A DNA stretch of 64,000 nt, taken from positions 50,236 through 114,235 of the forward strand of contig NZ_JAFCKH010000017.1 in NCBI RefSeq assembly GCF_018130505.1. The letters are read 5' to 3'. This DNA comes from Bradyrhizobium tropiciagri. Its GTDB lineage: Bacteria > Pseudomonadota > Alphaproteobacteria > Rhizobiales > Xanthobacteraceae. Both the position numbers and the translations under genes were made by a program. Positions 1 through 8,760 of this stretch are shown here, piece by piece. Under the pieces are notes generated by a model. That model searched no databases. It saw only the letters and a list, made by a program, of their open reading frames with translations, and was not told the DNA's origin. Positions within the stretch are counted from its first letter, which is position 1; each line of letters starts with the position of its first letter.

Positions 1-458
1 CCGGAGAGGTCGAGGAACGCCTCGTCGATCGACAGCGGCTCGACCAGCGGCGTCAGCGCCTGCATGGCGCGGCGCACCTCGCGGCCGACACGCACATACT
101 TCGCCATGTCGGGCGGGATCACGGTCGCGTTGGGACAGAGTTCCAGCGCCTTGAACATCGGCATCGCCGAGCGGACGCCGTAGGTGCGGGCGATGTAGCA
201 GGCGGCCGACACCACGCCGCGCTTGCCGCCGCCGATGATCACTGGACGGTCGGCGATCTCAGGATTGTCCCGCTTCTCCACCGTCGCGTAGAACGCATCG
301 CAGTCGATATGCGCCAGCGTCAGCGCGGGCAGGGTGCGGTGACGCACCAGTCGCGGTGAGCCGCAATGGCTGCAGCGCTTCACCTTGATATCGAGGTCGC
401 CGAGGCAGTCTCGGCAGAAACTGAGGGGGCCGTCGAAAGCTGCCGCCGCGGAGGTCAC
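1..458 (-). CDS. dinB: DNA polymerase IV (Y family), 5' part, runs off left edge
   Basis: Error-prone translesion polymerase of the DinB family. Only the N-terminal ~150 residues are in the window. The Y-family palm start is clear: [18 protein letters not shown] holds the first catalytic Asp, followed by [17 protein letters not shown] and, near the edge, [13 protein letters not shown] with the SIDEAF acidic motif. Ahead of it is a ~45-residue extension with a CxxC...CxxC pair (CRDC, CSHC), a zinc ribbon not present in E. coli DinB. The chosen start is GTG at 458, which overlaps the upstream stop as GTGA. An in-frame ATG at 476 is the alternative. It is probably translationally coupled to the DUF3572 gene just upstream. 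Identification is firm; the start is uncertain. Confidence 0.9.
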   Translation of the reverse strand, partial: MTSAAAAFDGPLSFCRDCLGDLDIKVKRCSHCGSPRLVRHRTLPALTLAHIDCDAFYATVEKRDNPEIADRPVIIGGGKRGVVSAACYIARTYGVRSAMPMFKALELCPNATVIPPDMAKYVRVGREVRRAMQALTPLVEPLSIDEAFLDLS

Positions 459-754
459 GGCACGTCGCGCTCCCATTTGGGATCACGCAGCACTTGATGG
501 GCGGCGGCGATGTTGGTCGGGTGCAGCTCGGAGGCCTTGGCGAAGGCCGTCACGGTCGCATCGTCGCGCATCACGAAATCGAGCACACTCGCAAGAAATT
601 GAGGATCGGATGCCGCGTTCCGCAGCGTCTCTGGACCGATTCCGGATTCGGCCAGGAACAGGCCCAGCCGCTCGGGCTCGCCGGCGATGAAGCTCAGCGC
701 TTGAATCGCAACGATTTCAGCGACTTCGCGGGGGTTGTGAACAGGCTTTTTCAA
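455..754 (-). CDS. DUF3572 family protein
   Basis: A 99-residue protein beginning [20 protein letters not shown] and matching the alphaproteobacterial DUF3572 family in length and sequence ([19 protein letters not shown], then [18 protein letters not shown]). It looks like a small all-helical cytosolic protein without signal peptide or membrane segment. Function is unknown. It sits directly upstream of dinB on the same strand with a 4-base stop/start overlap, so the two are likely one transcript. The family call comes from memory of the sequence pattern; no function is implied. Confidence 0.85.
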   Translation of the reverse strand: MKKPVHNPREVAEIVAIQALSFIAGEPERLGLFLAESGIGPETLRNAASDPQFLASVLDFVMRDDATVTAFAKASELHPTNIAAAHQVLRDPKWERDVP

Positions 755-983
755 CGGGCCGGTTTGCCTTTCCGTTAACTTATGGTCTCTATTGAGGGCC
801 CATCATGCCCGAGTCTTCCAAGCGTGTTCAAGCAATCGGAAACCACGCCGCGGACGTTAGACGAACGGGTTAACGGGTTAGAGCGATTCTGGCGCTAGTT
901 TGAATTCACATTTTCGACGCGCCCCGAGCGCGGTGCGTGAGGTGCCGCAAGCGGGCCCGTTTCTTGAGATTGGGAGGGACGGG

Positions 984-1349
984 ATGGCCAAAACCGTCCT
1001 GATCGTGGAGGACAACGAGCTCAACATGAAGCTCTTTCGCGATCTGTTGGAAGCGCATGGCTATCAGACCTCGGGCACCAGCAACGGCTTTGAGGCACTC
1101 GATCTCGTCCGCAAATTGCGTCCCGATCTCATTTTGATGGATATCCAGCTGCCTCAGGTTTCCGGCCTCGAGGTCACGCGCTGGATCAAGGACGACCCCG
1201 ACCTGCGCGCGATCCCGGTGGTCGCGGTTACAGCCTTCGCGATGAAGGGCGACGAAGAACGCATCCGCGAGGGCGGCTGCGAAGCGTATTTGTCCAAGCC
1301 GATCTCGGTCGGGAAATTCATTGAGACTGTCCGACGCTTTATCGGATAG
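984..1349 (+). CDS. divK: Single-domain response regulator DivK
   Basis: A 121-residue stand-alone receiver domain. It has the acidic pair E9/D10, phospho-acceptor D53 in [11 protein letters not shown], the conserved Thr in [13 protein letters not shown] and Lys in YLSKPI. There is no output domain. In Caulobacter DivK relays phosphate between PleC/DivJ and modulates DivL-CckA, controlling cell-cycle polarity. The ATG at 984 follows a GGGAGGGACGGG purine run, so the longer open frame from 900 is probably not translated. pleD follows after 15 bases, the usual divK-pleD operon of Rhizobiales. The tandem octamer ACGGGTTA twice at about 866-883 lies in its promoter region. Confidence 0.93.
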   Translation: MAKTVLIVEDNELNMKLFRDLLEAHGYQTSGTSNGFEALDLVRKLRPDLILMDIQLPQVSGLEVTRWIKDDPDLRAIPVVAVTAFAMKGDEERIREGGCEAYLSKPISVGKFIETVRRFIG

Positions 1350-1364
1350 GGGAGTAGTGGTTCA

Positions 1365-2738
1365 ATGTCCGCGCGTATCCTCGTCGTCGATGACGTTCCG
1401 GCGAACGTCAAGCTGTTGGAAGCCCGCCTGTCGGCCGAATATTTCGACGTGCTGACCGCATCCAACGGAACCGAGGCGCTGCAGATCTGCGCGCGCGCCG
1501 AATGCGACATCATCCTGCTCGACGTCATGATGCCCGACATGGACGGCTTCGAGGTCTGTCGTCGCCTGAAGTCCAATCCGGCGACGCATTTCATTCCGGT
1601 CGTGATCGTCACCGCGCTCGACAGCCCCGCCGACCGCGTCCGCGGGCTCGAGGCCGGCGCCGATGATTTCCTCACCAAGCCGGTATCCGACGTCGTGCTG
1701 ATCGCGCGCGTGCGCTCGCTGACGCGGCTGAAGATGATGACCGACGAACTGCGCATGCGCGCCATCACCTCGCTCGAGATCGGCATGCAGGCGCCGGAGC
1801 GCAGCGCGATCGCCGACAAGGGCATGGGCGGCCGCATCCTTTTGGTCGACGATCGTCCGTCGTCCTACGAGAAGCTGGCGCCGATCCTGTCCACCGAGCA
1901 CACCGTCGACGTCGAGGCCAATCCCGCGGAAGCATTGTTCCACGCCGCCGAGGGCAATTACGACCTCTTGATCGTCTCGCTCAGCCTCGACAATTACGAC
2001 GGCCTGCGGCTGTGCAGCCAGGCGCGCTCGCTGGAGCGCACCCGCCAGGTGCCGATCCTCGCCATCTCCGATGCTGACAACAACACGCGGTTGATGCGCG
2101 GGCTGGAGATCGGCGTCAACGATTACCTGCTGCGCCCGGTCGACAAGAACGAACTGCTGGCGCGCGCGCGCACCCAGATCCGCCGTCGCCGCTACACCGA
2201 TCATCTGCGCGACAATGTGCAGAACTCGATCGAGATGGCGATCACCGACGCGCTGACCGGGCTGCACAACCGCCGCTACATGGAGAGCCATCTCGCGACG
2301 CTCGCGGAGCAGGCCTCGGTTCGCGGCAAGCCGCTGGCGCTGATGATCCTCGACATCGACTTCTTCAAGTCGATCAACGACACCTATGGTCACGATGCCG
2401 GCGACGACGTGCTGCGCGAATTCGCGGTGCGCATCCGCAAGTCGATTCGCGGCATCGATCTCGCCTGCCGCTACGGCGGCGAGGAGTTCGTGATCGTGAT
2501 GCCGGAGACCGATCTGCATGTCGCCGGCATGGTCGCCGAGCGGCTGCGCCGGTCGATCGCGGGCGAGCCGTTCTCCGTCGGCAAGGCCGGCACGCGGATC
2601 GCGGTCACGATCTCGATCGGTTTGTCCACGCTGGAGCGCAAAGGCGAGGCCATCGCCGACGTGCTCAAGCGCGCCGACACCGCGCTGTATCGCGCCAAGC
2701 ACGACGGCCGCAACCGCGTGGTTTCCGCGGCGGCGTAA
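1365..2738 (+). CDS. pleD: Response regulator/diguanylate cyclase PleD
   Basis: A 457-residue protein with the PleD layout: receiver 1 (phospho-acceptor D53 in LLDVMMPDMDG, LTKPVSD), a degenerate receiver 2 starting near ILLVDDRPSSYEKL (acceptor region LLIVSLSLDNYDG lacks the normal Asp), and a C-terminal GGDEF domain. The active loop is GGEEF at about residues 371-375. The RxxD product-inhibition site (RGID) lies five residues before it. It makes c-di-GMP from two GTP when phosphorylated and dimerised, and in Caulobacter it localises to a pole to drive the motile-to-sessile switch. It is in an operon with divK. Confidence 0.95.
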   Translation: MSARILVVDDVPANVKLLEARLSAEYFDVLTASNGTEALQICARAECDIILLDVMMPDMDGFEVCRRLKSNPATHFIPVVIVTALDSPADRVRGLEAGADDFLTKPVSDVVLIARVRSLTRLKMMTDELRMRAITSLEIGMQAPERSAIADKGMGGRILLVDDRPSSYEKLAPILSTEHTVDVEANPAEALFHAAEGNYDLLIVSLSLDNYDGLRLCSQARSLERTRQVPILAISDADNNTRLMRGLEIGVNDYLLRPVDKNELLARARTQIRRRRYTDHLRDNVQNSIEMAITDALTGLHNRRYMESHLATLAEQASVRGKPLALMILDIDFFKSINDTYGHDAGDDVLREFAVRIRKSIRGIDLACRYGGEEFVIVMPETDLHVAGMVAERLRRSIAGEPFSVGKAGTRIAVTISIGLSTLERKGEAIADVLKRADTALYRAKHDGRNRVVSAAA

Positions 2739-2747
2739 CGCGATCCC

Positions 2748-2835
2748 GTAGCCCGGATGAAGCGAAGCGAAATCCGGGAACGCGCCATCCGCTGATACAG
2801 CGGCCCCGGATTGCGCTGCGCTCCATCCGGGCTAC
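2748..2835. repeat. Palindromic intergenic repeat (GTAGCCCGG type)
   Basis: The outer arms GTAGCCCGGAT (2748-2758) and ATCCGGGCTAC (2825-2835) are exact reverse complements. Inner segments (CGAAATCCGGG / CCCCGGATTGCG) extend the pairing. It lies between the convergent ends of pleD and the serine hydrolase gene. A half copy (TCTCCGGGCTACG) follows at about 2843-2855. It resembles REP-like elements scattered between Bradyrhizobium genes and could also help terminate convergent transcripts. Confidence 0.7.
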
Positions 2836-2863
2836 GCAGCTCTCTCCGGGCTACGAAGCCGGC

Positions 2864-4072
2864 TTATCGCCCGCGCCTCATTGCATCATACGCCATTCGC
2901 TTGAACTCGAACGCGAACGGATGGACGAACGCCATCTGGCGCTGCGCCATCATCACGCCGGCGGTGCCGGTCTTCGGCGAGATCCACCACTGCGTGCCGG
3001 CGACGCCGCCCCAATAGAGCTCGCCGGCCGCGTCGGGATGATCGATCGGCGCGGTGGGATTGAGGATCAATCCACCGGCGAGGCCATAGGCCTTGCCGGG
3101 TTGCTCGCCCATCATCGCAAAGCGGATCCATTGTCCGGGCGTGAGCTGGTTGGTCATCGCCTGCGCGATCGTTTCCGGCTTCAGCAGCGTCGGCCCGCCC
3201 GGCAGCAGGCTGCGGATCAGCGCGACCATGTCGTGCAGCGTGGAGACCAGCCCGCCGCCGCCGTTGAAGCGCGGCACCGGACGCAGGTAAGCGCCGGGGT
3301 AGGGCGAGTTGTCGGTCCGCGTCAGTCCCGGCTTCATCGGATCCATCAGGTCCGCACCGGCGTAATAGGCGACGAGGCGGTTGTGGTCCTTCTCCGGCAC
3401 GAAGAATCCAGTGTCCACCATGCCGAGCGGATCGAGAATGCGCGCCTTGATGAACTTGTCGAACGGCTGGCCGCTGATGACCTCCACCAGCCGCGCCACC
3501 ACGTCGATGGCAACGGAATATTCCCACGATGTGCCGGGATGGAAGACCAGCGGCAGGTCGGAGAGGCCGTCGACCATGTCGGCGAGCGTCGTCAGCGGAT
3601 TGAGGATCCTGCGCTCGTTGTAGGCCTTGAAGATCGGCGTGCCCGGATCGAACAGGCCGTAGCTGAGGCCGGCGCTGTGGCTGAGCAGGTGACGAATGGT
3701 GATCGACGATCGTGCCGGCTCGGTGTCGTCGATCGACGTCGCGCCCGGCCGCAGCACCTTGCGCTTGCCGAGTTGCGGGATGAATTTCTCGATCGGATCG
3801 TCGAGCTGAAGACGGCCTTCCTCGAACAGCAGCAGGGCGGCGCAGGAGGCGATCAGCTTGGTGTTGGAGAAGATGCGGAAGATGTGATCGGTGCGCAGTG
3901 CCGTCTGCGCTTCCTTGTCGGCCCATCCGACGCAGCCGACGTCGGCGAGTTCGCGCCCGTGAAAGACCGCCCAGGAGATGCCGGACAACAGATCGGCGTC
4001 GATATAACGCTGCATGGCCGCGCGCGCCGGCGCGAAATCATAGCCGGTGGCGGTCACCTTCAGATCTTCCAT
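2864..4072 (-). CDS. Serine hydrolase, class C beta-lactamase/esterase family
   Basis: A 402-residue protein of the beta-lactamase-like superfamily (EstB/LpqH type esterases, PF00144). The SxxK nucleophile motif is S69-N-T-K72 in IFRIFSNTKLIAS. The Tyr of the second motif is in WEYSVAIDVV (Y185; the usual Asn of YxN is Val). GGGGLVSTLHDM and a late GELYWGGVAGTQWWISP complete the fold. No signal peptide is seen, so a cytosolic esterase or hydrolase is more likely than a true beta-lactamase. Substrate unknown. It is transcribed leftward and alone, converging on pleD. Confidence 0.85.
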   Translation of the reverse strand: MEDLKVTATGYDFAPARAAMQRYIDADLLSGISWAVFHGRELADVGCVGWADKEAQTALRTDHIFRIFSNTKLIASCAALLLFEEGRLQLDDPIEKFIPQLGKRKVLRPGATSIDDTEPARSSITIRHLLSHSAGLSYGLFDPGTPIFKAYNERRILNPLTTLADMVDGLSDLPLVFHPGTSWEYSVAIDVVARLVEVISGQPFDKFIKARILDPLGMVDTGFFVPEKDHNRLVAYYAGADLMDPMKPGLTRTDNSPYPGAYLRPVPRFNGGGGLVSTLHDMVALIRSLLPGGPTLLKPETIAQAMTNQLTPGQWIRFAMMGEQPGKAYGLAGGLILNPTAPIDHPDAAGELYWGGVAGTQWWISPKTGTAGVMMAQRQMAFVHPFAFEFKRMAYDAMRRGR

Positions 4073-4205
4073 GGTCGCTCCCGTGTTGTGCCGCGGACCG
4101 TTCGCGCGGTCGTCGGCAATCTCGCGTGGCGGAATATCCGGTTCAGGACAAGGTCACGCTCTGCTCACGCTAACAACCAAACCGGATCGCGGGACGCAAC
4201 CGTAT

Positions 4206-4820
4206 TCAGCCGGCGCGCTTCTTCCTTGCCGGCTCCTCCGGACTATTGGGCTTGTCGAACTTCACCCCGGCATTGATCAGCAACACCCGCGCGGCTTCCC
4301 TGGCCGCACGCGCCATCGCCGGATCGTCGCGCACGAGGTCCTGCGCGATCGAGCCATCGACCAGCAGCACCAGCTGGGTCGCGAGCCGCTCGGGATCGGC
4401 GACGCCAAGCTGTTGCAGCAGATCGCGAAACCAGGTGCGGCGGCTTTCCTTGAAGGCGATCGCGATGGTCTTGACGGTACGGTCGCCGTCGTCCGGTCCG
4501 AGCTCCGCTACCGCATTGACGAACGGGCAGCCGCGAAAATCCTTGGCCGCGAAGCGCCGCTCCAGCGAATCGAAGGTGGCGAGGATCTGCTCGGCCGGCG
4601 GCTTGTCGGAGGGGCGCGGCTGCACGAAGCGGCCCTGCAGATAGGCCGCGATCAGCGCGTCCTTCGATGGGAAGTGGTTGTACAGCGTGCGCTTGCTGAT
4701 GCCGATCTCGGCCGCGATGGTGTCGACGCCGATGGCGCGAATGCCCTGCAGATAGAACAGCTTGTCGGCGGTCTCGAGGATCCGCTCTTTCATGGTCTGT
4801 TTGGGAGGCGGGGAAGCCAT
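4206..4820 (-). CDS. TetR/AcrR family transcriptional regulator
   Basis: A 204-residue regulator starting MASPPPKQTMKERILETA. The N-terminal helix-turn-helix is clear (GVDTIAAEIGISKRTLYNHFPSKDALIAAYL). The C-terminal ligand domain ends in a Lys/Arg tail (EEPARKKRAG). The frame is open upstream to 4877, but that start would lie inside the palindromic operator at 4873-4888, so ATG 4820 is chosen. It is divergent from the MFS gene at 4954 and probably represses it, and itself, until an efflux substrate binds. Ligand unknown. Confidence 0.88.
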   Translation of the reverse strand: MASPPPKQTMKERILETADKLFYLQGIRAIGVDTIAAEIGISKRTLYNHFPSKDALIAAYLQGRFVQPRPSDKPPAEQILATFDSLERRFAAKDFRGCPFVNAVAELGPDDGDRTVKTIAIAFKESRRTWFRDLLQQLGVADPERLATQLVLLVDGSIAQDLVRDDPAMARAAREAARVLLINAGVKFDKPNSPEEPARKKRAG

Positions 4821-4843
4821 GCGCGGGCCGTGATCGTCTTCGC

Positions 4844-4888
4844 TTGACAGGAGCACCCCTGTATAGACTAAGTACACAGGTCTGTGTA
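4844..4888 (+). promoter_or_regulatory. Divergent promoter with 16-bp palindromic TetR operator
   Basis: TACACAGGTCTGTGTA at 4873-4888 is an inverted repeat perfect except for the two central bases, the normal form of a TetR-family operator. A consensus -35 box TTGACA lies at 4844-4849, with a weak -10 region just before the palindrome. A repressor bound there would therefore block the rightward promoter toward the MFS gene. The site sits between tetR and the MFS gene. Confidence 0.65.
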
Positions 4889-4953
4889 ACTAAAACATAT
4901 GGGAATCGCAGGCTGGGGCTTCTGCGCCGCAGCCCAACGGGAGAACAAGAACA

Positions 4954-6186
4954 ATGCCCCTGCTGCAGATCCTGCGTCCCACGCTTCCCATCCTGATCGG
5001 CGCCTCCATCATGCTCACGCTGAGCATGGGTCTGCGACAGAGCCTCGGCATCTTCCTGCAGCCGTTGACGCACGACATCAAGATCTCGGTTTCGGATTTC
5101 ACCTTGGCACTGGCTGTGCAGAACCTCGCCTGGGGCTTCCTGCAGCCTGTCGCCGGCGCGATGACGGTGCGCTACGGCTTCCGCCCGATCATGGTGGTTG
5201 GTTCGCTCGCCTACATCGCGGGCCTGGTGCTGATGACGACTGCGCATGGCCTTGTCAGCATCATGATCGGCGCCGGCGTCCTGATCGGCATCTCGCTTGC
5301 CTGCACCGCGAACGCGATCGCGATGTCGGTGTCAGCGCGCGCGGTGCCGGAGACGGTGCGCTCGACGGTGCTCGGCATCGTGTCCGCCGCGGGCTCGCTC
5401 GGCGCGCTGCTGTCGGCGCCGCTCGGCCAGATGCTCAATGAAGGTTTCGGCTGGCGCGTCGGGCTCGCCGGCTTCGTGATCCTGTCCGTGTTCATGATCC
5501 CGGCTGCGCTCTACGCCGGCCGCGTCGACAAGATCCCGCTGCCGAAGCTCGCGGCCGACGATATCGGCAATGCCACCGCCGCGACCGCGGCGAAGACCGC
5601 CTTCAGCAACGCGTCCTTCGTGGTGATGACCTGCGCCTACATGGTCTGCGGCATGCAGCTCGTCTTCCTCACCACGCACCTGCCGTCCTATCTGGCGATC
5701 TGCGGCCTCGATCCGATGCTGAGCGCTCAGACGCTCGGCATGATCGGCGGCTTCAACGTGCTGGGCTCGCTGTTCTTCGGCTGGGCCGGCCAGCGCTGGA
5801 ACAAGCTCGCGCTACTTGGCGCGATCTACATCCTGCGCTCGCTGGCGCTGGCCTGGTACTTCATGCTGCCGGCGACGCCGGCCTCGACGCTCTTGTTCGG
5901 CGCCATCATGGGTTTCCTCTGGATGGGCGTCGGCCCGCTGGTCGCAGGCGCGGTGGCCGAGATGTTCGGGCTGCGTTGGCAGGCGATGATCCAGGGGCTT
6001 GCCTTCATGAGCCACCAGGTCGGCAGCTTCCTCGGCGCCTATGGAGGAGGGGTGATCTACGACAGCCTCGGCTCCTACACCATGGCCTGGCGCATCGGCG
6101 TCGCGCTCGGGCTTGCCGGCGGCATCATCCAGGTGGCATTCGCGCTGATCCGGCCGTCGCAACCGCCGCTGCTGAAAACGGCCTGA
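4954..6186 (+). CDS. MFS transporter (efflux/anion type)
   Basis: A 410-residue integral membrane protein with about 12 hydrophobic helices in two halves, separated by a polar loop around AGRVDKIPLPKLAADDIGNATAA. The loop 2-3 region VRYGFRPIMV is the degenerate MFS signature. The GMGLRQSLGIF-like first helix and NLAWGFLQPVAG resemble oxalate/formate or monocarboxylate-type MFS carriers. Its likely job is export or uptake of a small organic compound under control of the divergent TetR regulator. Substrate cannot be deduced. It is followed by a hairpin shared with rpmG. Confidence 0.85.
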   Translation: MPLLQILRPTLPILIGASIMLTLSMGLRQSLGIFLQPLTHDIKISVSDFTLALAVQNLAWGFLQPVAGAMTVRYGFRPIMVVGSLAYIAGLVLMTTAHGLVSIMIGAGVLIGISLACTANAIAMSVSARAVPETVRSTVLGIVSAAGSLGALLSAPLGQMLNEGFGWRVGLAGFVILSVFMIPAALYAGRVDKIPLPKLAADDIGNATAATAAKTAFSNASFVVMTCAYMVCGMQLVFLTTHLPSYLAICGLDPMLSAQTLGMIGGFNVLGSLFFGWAGQRWNKLALLGAIYILRSLALAWYFMLPATPASTLLFGAIMGFLWMGVGPLVAGAVAEMFGLRWQAMIQGLAFMSHQVGSFLGAYGGGVIYDSLGSYTMAWRIGVALGLAGGIIQVAFALIRPSQPPLLKTA

Positions 6187-6224
6187 CGCCGCTTCGCGGT
6201 TTCCAGATCGTACACCGGAAACGC

Positions 6225-6250
6225 AAAACGGGACCCGAAGGGTCCCGTTT
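6225..6250 (-). terminator. Intrinsic terminator of rpmG (possibly bidirectional)
   Basis: An 11-bp perfect stem AAACGGGACCC / GGGTCCCGTTT (6226-6236 with 6240-6250) and a 3-base loop. Read leftward the stem runs into TTTTGCG, so it works best for rpmG. It also lies 40-60 bases after the MFS stop and may serve both converging genes. Confidence 0.8.
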
Positions 6251-6271
6251 GAACTTCAGCCTGAAGCGATC

Positions 6272-6439
6272 TTACTTGATCTTGGCTTCCTTGAACTCGA
6301 CGTGCTTGCGCGCGACCGGGTCGTACTTCTTCTTGACCAGCTTGTCGGTCATGGTGCGCGAGTTCTTCTTGGCGACGTAATAGAAGCCGGTGTCGGCCGT
6401 CGACACGAGCTTGACCTTGATGGTGACCGCCTTGGCCAT
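6272..6439 (-). CDS. rpmG: 50S ribosomal protein L33
   Basis: A 55-residue basic protein, [22 protein letters not shown]..., ending [10 protein letters not shown], the alphaproteobacterial L33 form. It lacks the CxxC zinc pairs found in some L33 paralogues, so it is the zinc-independent version. ATG 6439 is chosen because it gives the family length; the frame is open upstream to 6481 without support. It is monocistronic, with its own terminator at 6225-6250. Confidence 0.96.
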   Translation of the reverse strand: MAKAVTIKVKLVSTADTGFYYVAKKNSRTMTDKLVKKKYDPVARKHVEFKEAKIK

Positions 6440-6658
6440 GTGCAAAACCTCGAAAATTGGGAGATATCGGGAGCCGGCCAAATCGGCCCGCGTTTGGCCG
6501 GGAAACTAGCCACAAACCGCGAGAAGTCAAGGATTTCTGGGCCGAAACGGTCCCGATTTCGGGAGATTTCGCCGCAAAACGCCCGATTCCATCGAACCTG
6601 GCGAGCTCGACCGCCGACAACAGCCTGTTCCCATGTCGATTGGTAGGCGGAGCGCAGA

Positions 6659-7207
6659 ATGGCAGTTGCAATCACCCATGATCATCAGGGACTGCGAGTC
6701 GAATGGCTGAAGGAGTGGTGGTTCCGCCTGGCGTCGCTGCCGTTCCTCGCGGGCGGCGCCTACTTCGCCTACTACGTCGGCCTGATGCTCGCCGGCGACC
6801 TGGTGGGGTCGCGCTACTGGAGCGAGGACTGGGTGCCGCTGCTGGCGTTCACTTGCTTTGCGCTCGTGGTCGGCGTGCCCGGCCTGATCCTCGCGACGCT
6901 GCGCTACTTCATCGACGTCGACCCGCTCTCGCGGCGGCTGGTCGTGACCAAGAAATTCGGTCCGCTCGAGTTTCACAGCCGGCGTGAACTCAGCGAGTTC
7001 AAGTTCATCAGCATCACCGATGACAGTGATGCCGATACCGGCTTCACGATGTACGACGTCAACCTCTGCGGCGGCCGCGGCACCAAGCCGATCCAGGTTT
7101 CGTCCTTCGCCAAGCGCGAGGAGGCGAACGCTTTCGCCGCTACGCTCGGCGCCGAGTTGAAGCTGCGGCCCAAGGACTATGTGGGCACCGAGCCCGACGC
7201 CGACTAG
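6659..7207 (+). CDS. Small membrane protein of unknown function
   Basis: A 182-residue protein with two predicted membrane helices (about residues 23-45, LASLPFLAGGAYFAYYVGLML, and 60-85, VPLLAFTCFALVVGVPGLILATL) and then a cytosolic beta-rich tail (DPLSRRLVVTKKFGPLEF...KPIQVSSFAKREEANAFAA). The tail resembles PH-like or YdbT-type domains found after two helices, but I cannot confirm that. No recognised motif. It stands alone, converging on the LLM oxidoreductase gene. Confidence 0.75.
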   Translation: MAVAITHDHQGLRVEWLKEWWFRLASLPFLAGGAYFAYYVGLMLAGDLVGSRYWSEDWVPLLAFTCFALVVGVPGLILATLRYFIDVDPLSRRLVVTKKFGPLEFHSRRELSEFKFISITDDSDADTGFTMYDVNLCGGRGTKPIQVSSFAKREEANAFAATLGAELKLRPKDYVGTEPDAD

Positions 7208-7223
7208 ACTCTAGATCCGCGCA

Positions 7224-8549
7224 TCATTTCTCGAAGAAGCGGTTCTTCGGCCGCGGCAGGCCGAAATTCTCGCGCAGGGTCTTGCCCTCGTACTCTTGGC
7301 GGAAGATCCCGCGCTTCTGCAGTTCGGGGACCACCTTGTCGACGAAGTCGAACAGGCCCTGCGGCAGATAGGGGAACATGATGTTGAAGCCGTCACTGCC
7401 GCGACCGGTCAGCCATTCCTCCATCTGGTCGGCGATGGTCTGCGGCGTGCCGACGAAGGCAAGCCCGCCATAGCCGCCGACGCGCTGCGCGAGCTGGCGC
7501 ACCGTGAGCTTGTCGCGCGCGGCGACGTCGACGAGGCGCTGCCGGCCGCTCTTGCTGGCGTTGGTTTCCGGGATCGGCGGCAGCTGCCCGTCCGGATCGA
7601 AGCCGGAGGCATCGGTGCCGAGGATCACCGACAGCGAGGCGATCGCGCTGTCGTAATGCACGCGGCTGTCGAGCAGCGCGCGCTTCTCTTTTGCCTCTTC
7701 GACGCTGTCGCCGACCACGACGAACGCGCCGGGGAGTATCTTGAGATGTTCGGGATCGCGGCCGACCTTCTCCATGCGGCCCTTGATGTCGGCGTAGAGC
7801 TTCTGTCCATCGGCGAGGCTGCCGCCGCCGGTGAACACGGCTTCCGCGGTCTCGGCCGCAAGCTGCCTGCCGTCGTCGGAGGCGCCGGCCTGCACGATCA
7901 CCGGCCAGCCCTGCACCGGGCGAGCGATGTTGAGCGGGCCGCGCACCGAGAGATATTTGCCCTTGTGATCGAGCGTGTGCATCTTCTCGGGATCGACGAA
8001 CAGCCCGGACTCGACGTCGCGCACGAAGGCCTCGTCGGCGAAGGAATCCCACAGGCCGGTGACGACATCGTAGAACTCGCGGGCGCGCTTGTAGCGCTCG
8101 GCGTGCTCCATGTGATCGTCGAGGCCGAAATTCAGCGCCGCATCCGGATTGGACGTGGTGACGATGTTCCAGCCGGCGCGGCCGCCGGAGATGTGGTCGA
8201 GCGAGGCGAAGCGGCGGGCGACGTGGTAGGGCTCATCGAACGTGGTCGAGCCGGTCGCAATCAGGCCGATGCGCTCGGTGACGGCAGAGAGAGCCGACAG
8301 CAGCGTGAACGGCTCGAACGAGGTCACGGTGTGGCTGCGCTTCAGCGCGTTGATCGGCATGTTGAGCACGGCCAGGTGGTCGGCCATGAAGAAGGCGTCG
8401 AACTTGCCGGCCTCGAGCTTCCTGATCAGCGTCTTGATATGGTCGAAGTTGAAATTGGCGTCGGGCCAAGCCCCGGGATAGCGCCAGGCGCCGGTGTGGA
8501 TGCTGATCGGCCGCATGAACGCGCCGAGCTTGAGTTGACGCTTCGCCAT
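7224..8549 (-). CDS. LLM-class flavin-dependent monooxygenase (NtaA/SnaA/DszA group)
   Basis: A 441-residue protein starting MAKRQLKLGAFMRP. Features of the NtaA/SnaA/DszA/SoxA branch of bacterial luciferase-like monooxygenases are the GAWRYPGA N-terminal segment, SGGRAGWNIVTTSNPDAALNFG, GPLNIARPVQGWPVIVQAGASDDGR and the late FVGTPQTIADQMEEWL. These FMNH2-dependent enzymes oxidise nitrilotriacetate, dibenzothiophene sulfone, pristinamycin precursors and similar compounds. The substrate here is unknown. An upstream extension to 8603 is possible but ATG 8549 matches family starts. No flavin reductase is next to it. Confidence 0.9.
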   Translation of the reverse strand: MAKRQLKLGAFMRPISIHTGAWRYPGAWPDANFNFDHIKTLIRKLEAGKFDAFFMADHLAVLNMPINALKRSHTVTSFEPFTLLSALSAVTERIGLIATGSTTFDEPYHVARRFASLDHISGGRAGWNIVTTSNPDAALNFGLDDHMEHAERYKRAREFYDVVTGLWDSFADEAFVRDVESGLFVDPEKMHTLDHKGKYLSVRGPLNIARPVQGWPVIVQAGASDDGRQLAAETAEAVFTGGGSLADGQKLYADIKGRMEKVGRDPEHLKILPGAFVVVGDSVEEAKEKRALLDSRVHYDSAIASLSVILGTDASGFDPDGQLPPIPETNASKSGRQRLVDVAARDKLTVRQLAQRVGGYGGLAFVGTPQTIADQMEEWLTGRGSDGFNIMFPYLPQGLFDFVDKVVPELQKRGIFRQEYEGKTLRENFGLPRPKNRFFEK

Positions 8550-8651
8550 TTGCCCCGTTCCGTCGTTGAGGTCGTTAGCGGAACAGATAGGGAGGCGGTC
8601 CACGGCGCGCCATCGGGAAGATTATTTTGTTTTTGGGCGCCGCCTCGACAT

Positions 8652-8751
8652 CGTCATTCTCGGTGCGCAATTGCGCACCTGAGGGCGATGCGTAGCATCG
8701 AACCCGGAATCTCGAGATTCCGGGTTCTCGCTTCGCGAGCCCGGAATGACG
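8652..8751. repeat. Palindromic intergenic repeat (CGTCATTC type)
   Basis: The element starts CGTCATTC and ends GGAATGACG. It contains three short internal palindromes: GGTGCGCAATTGCGCACC, GGAATCTCGAGATTCC and GGGTTCTCGCTTCGCGAGCCC. It fills the gap between the LLM monooxygenase and NUDIX genes. It looks like a mosaic of REP-like hairpins of the kind common in Bradyrhizobium intergenic DNA. Confidence 0.7.
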
Positions 8752-8760
8752 GGCCTCATA

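Noticed and set aside
1362-2702. 446-codon leftward frame opposite pleD
   Set aside because: It is rich in Arg/Asp/His as expected from the antisense of a GC-rich coding gene; the sense protein is a complete PleD.
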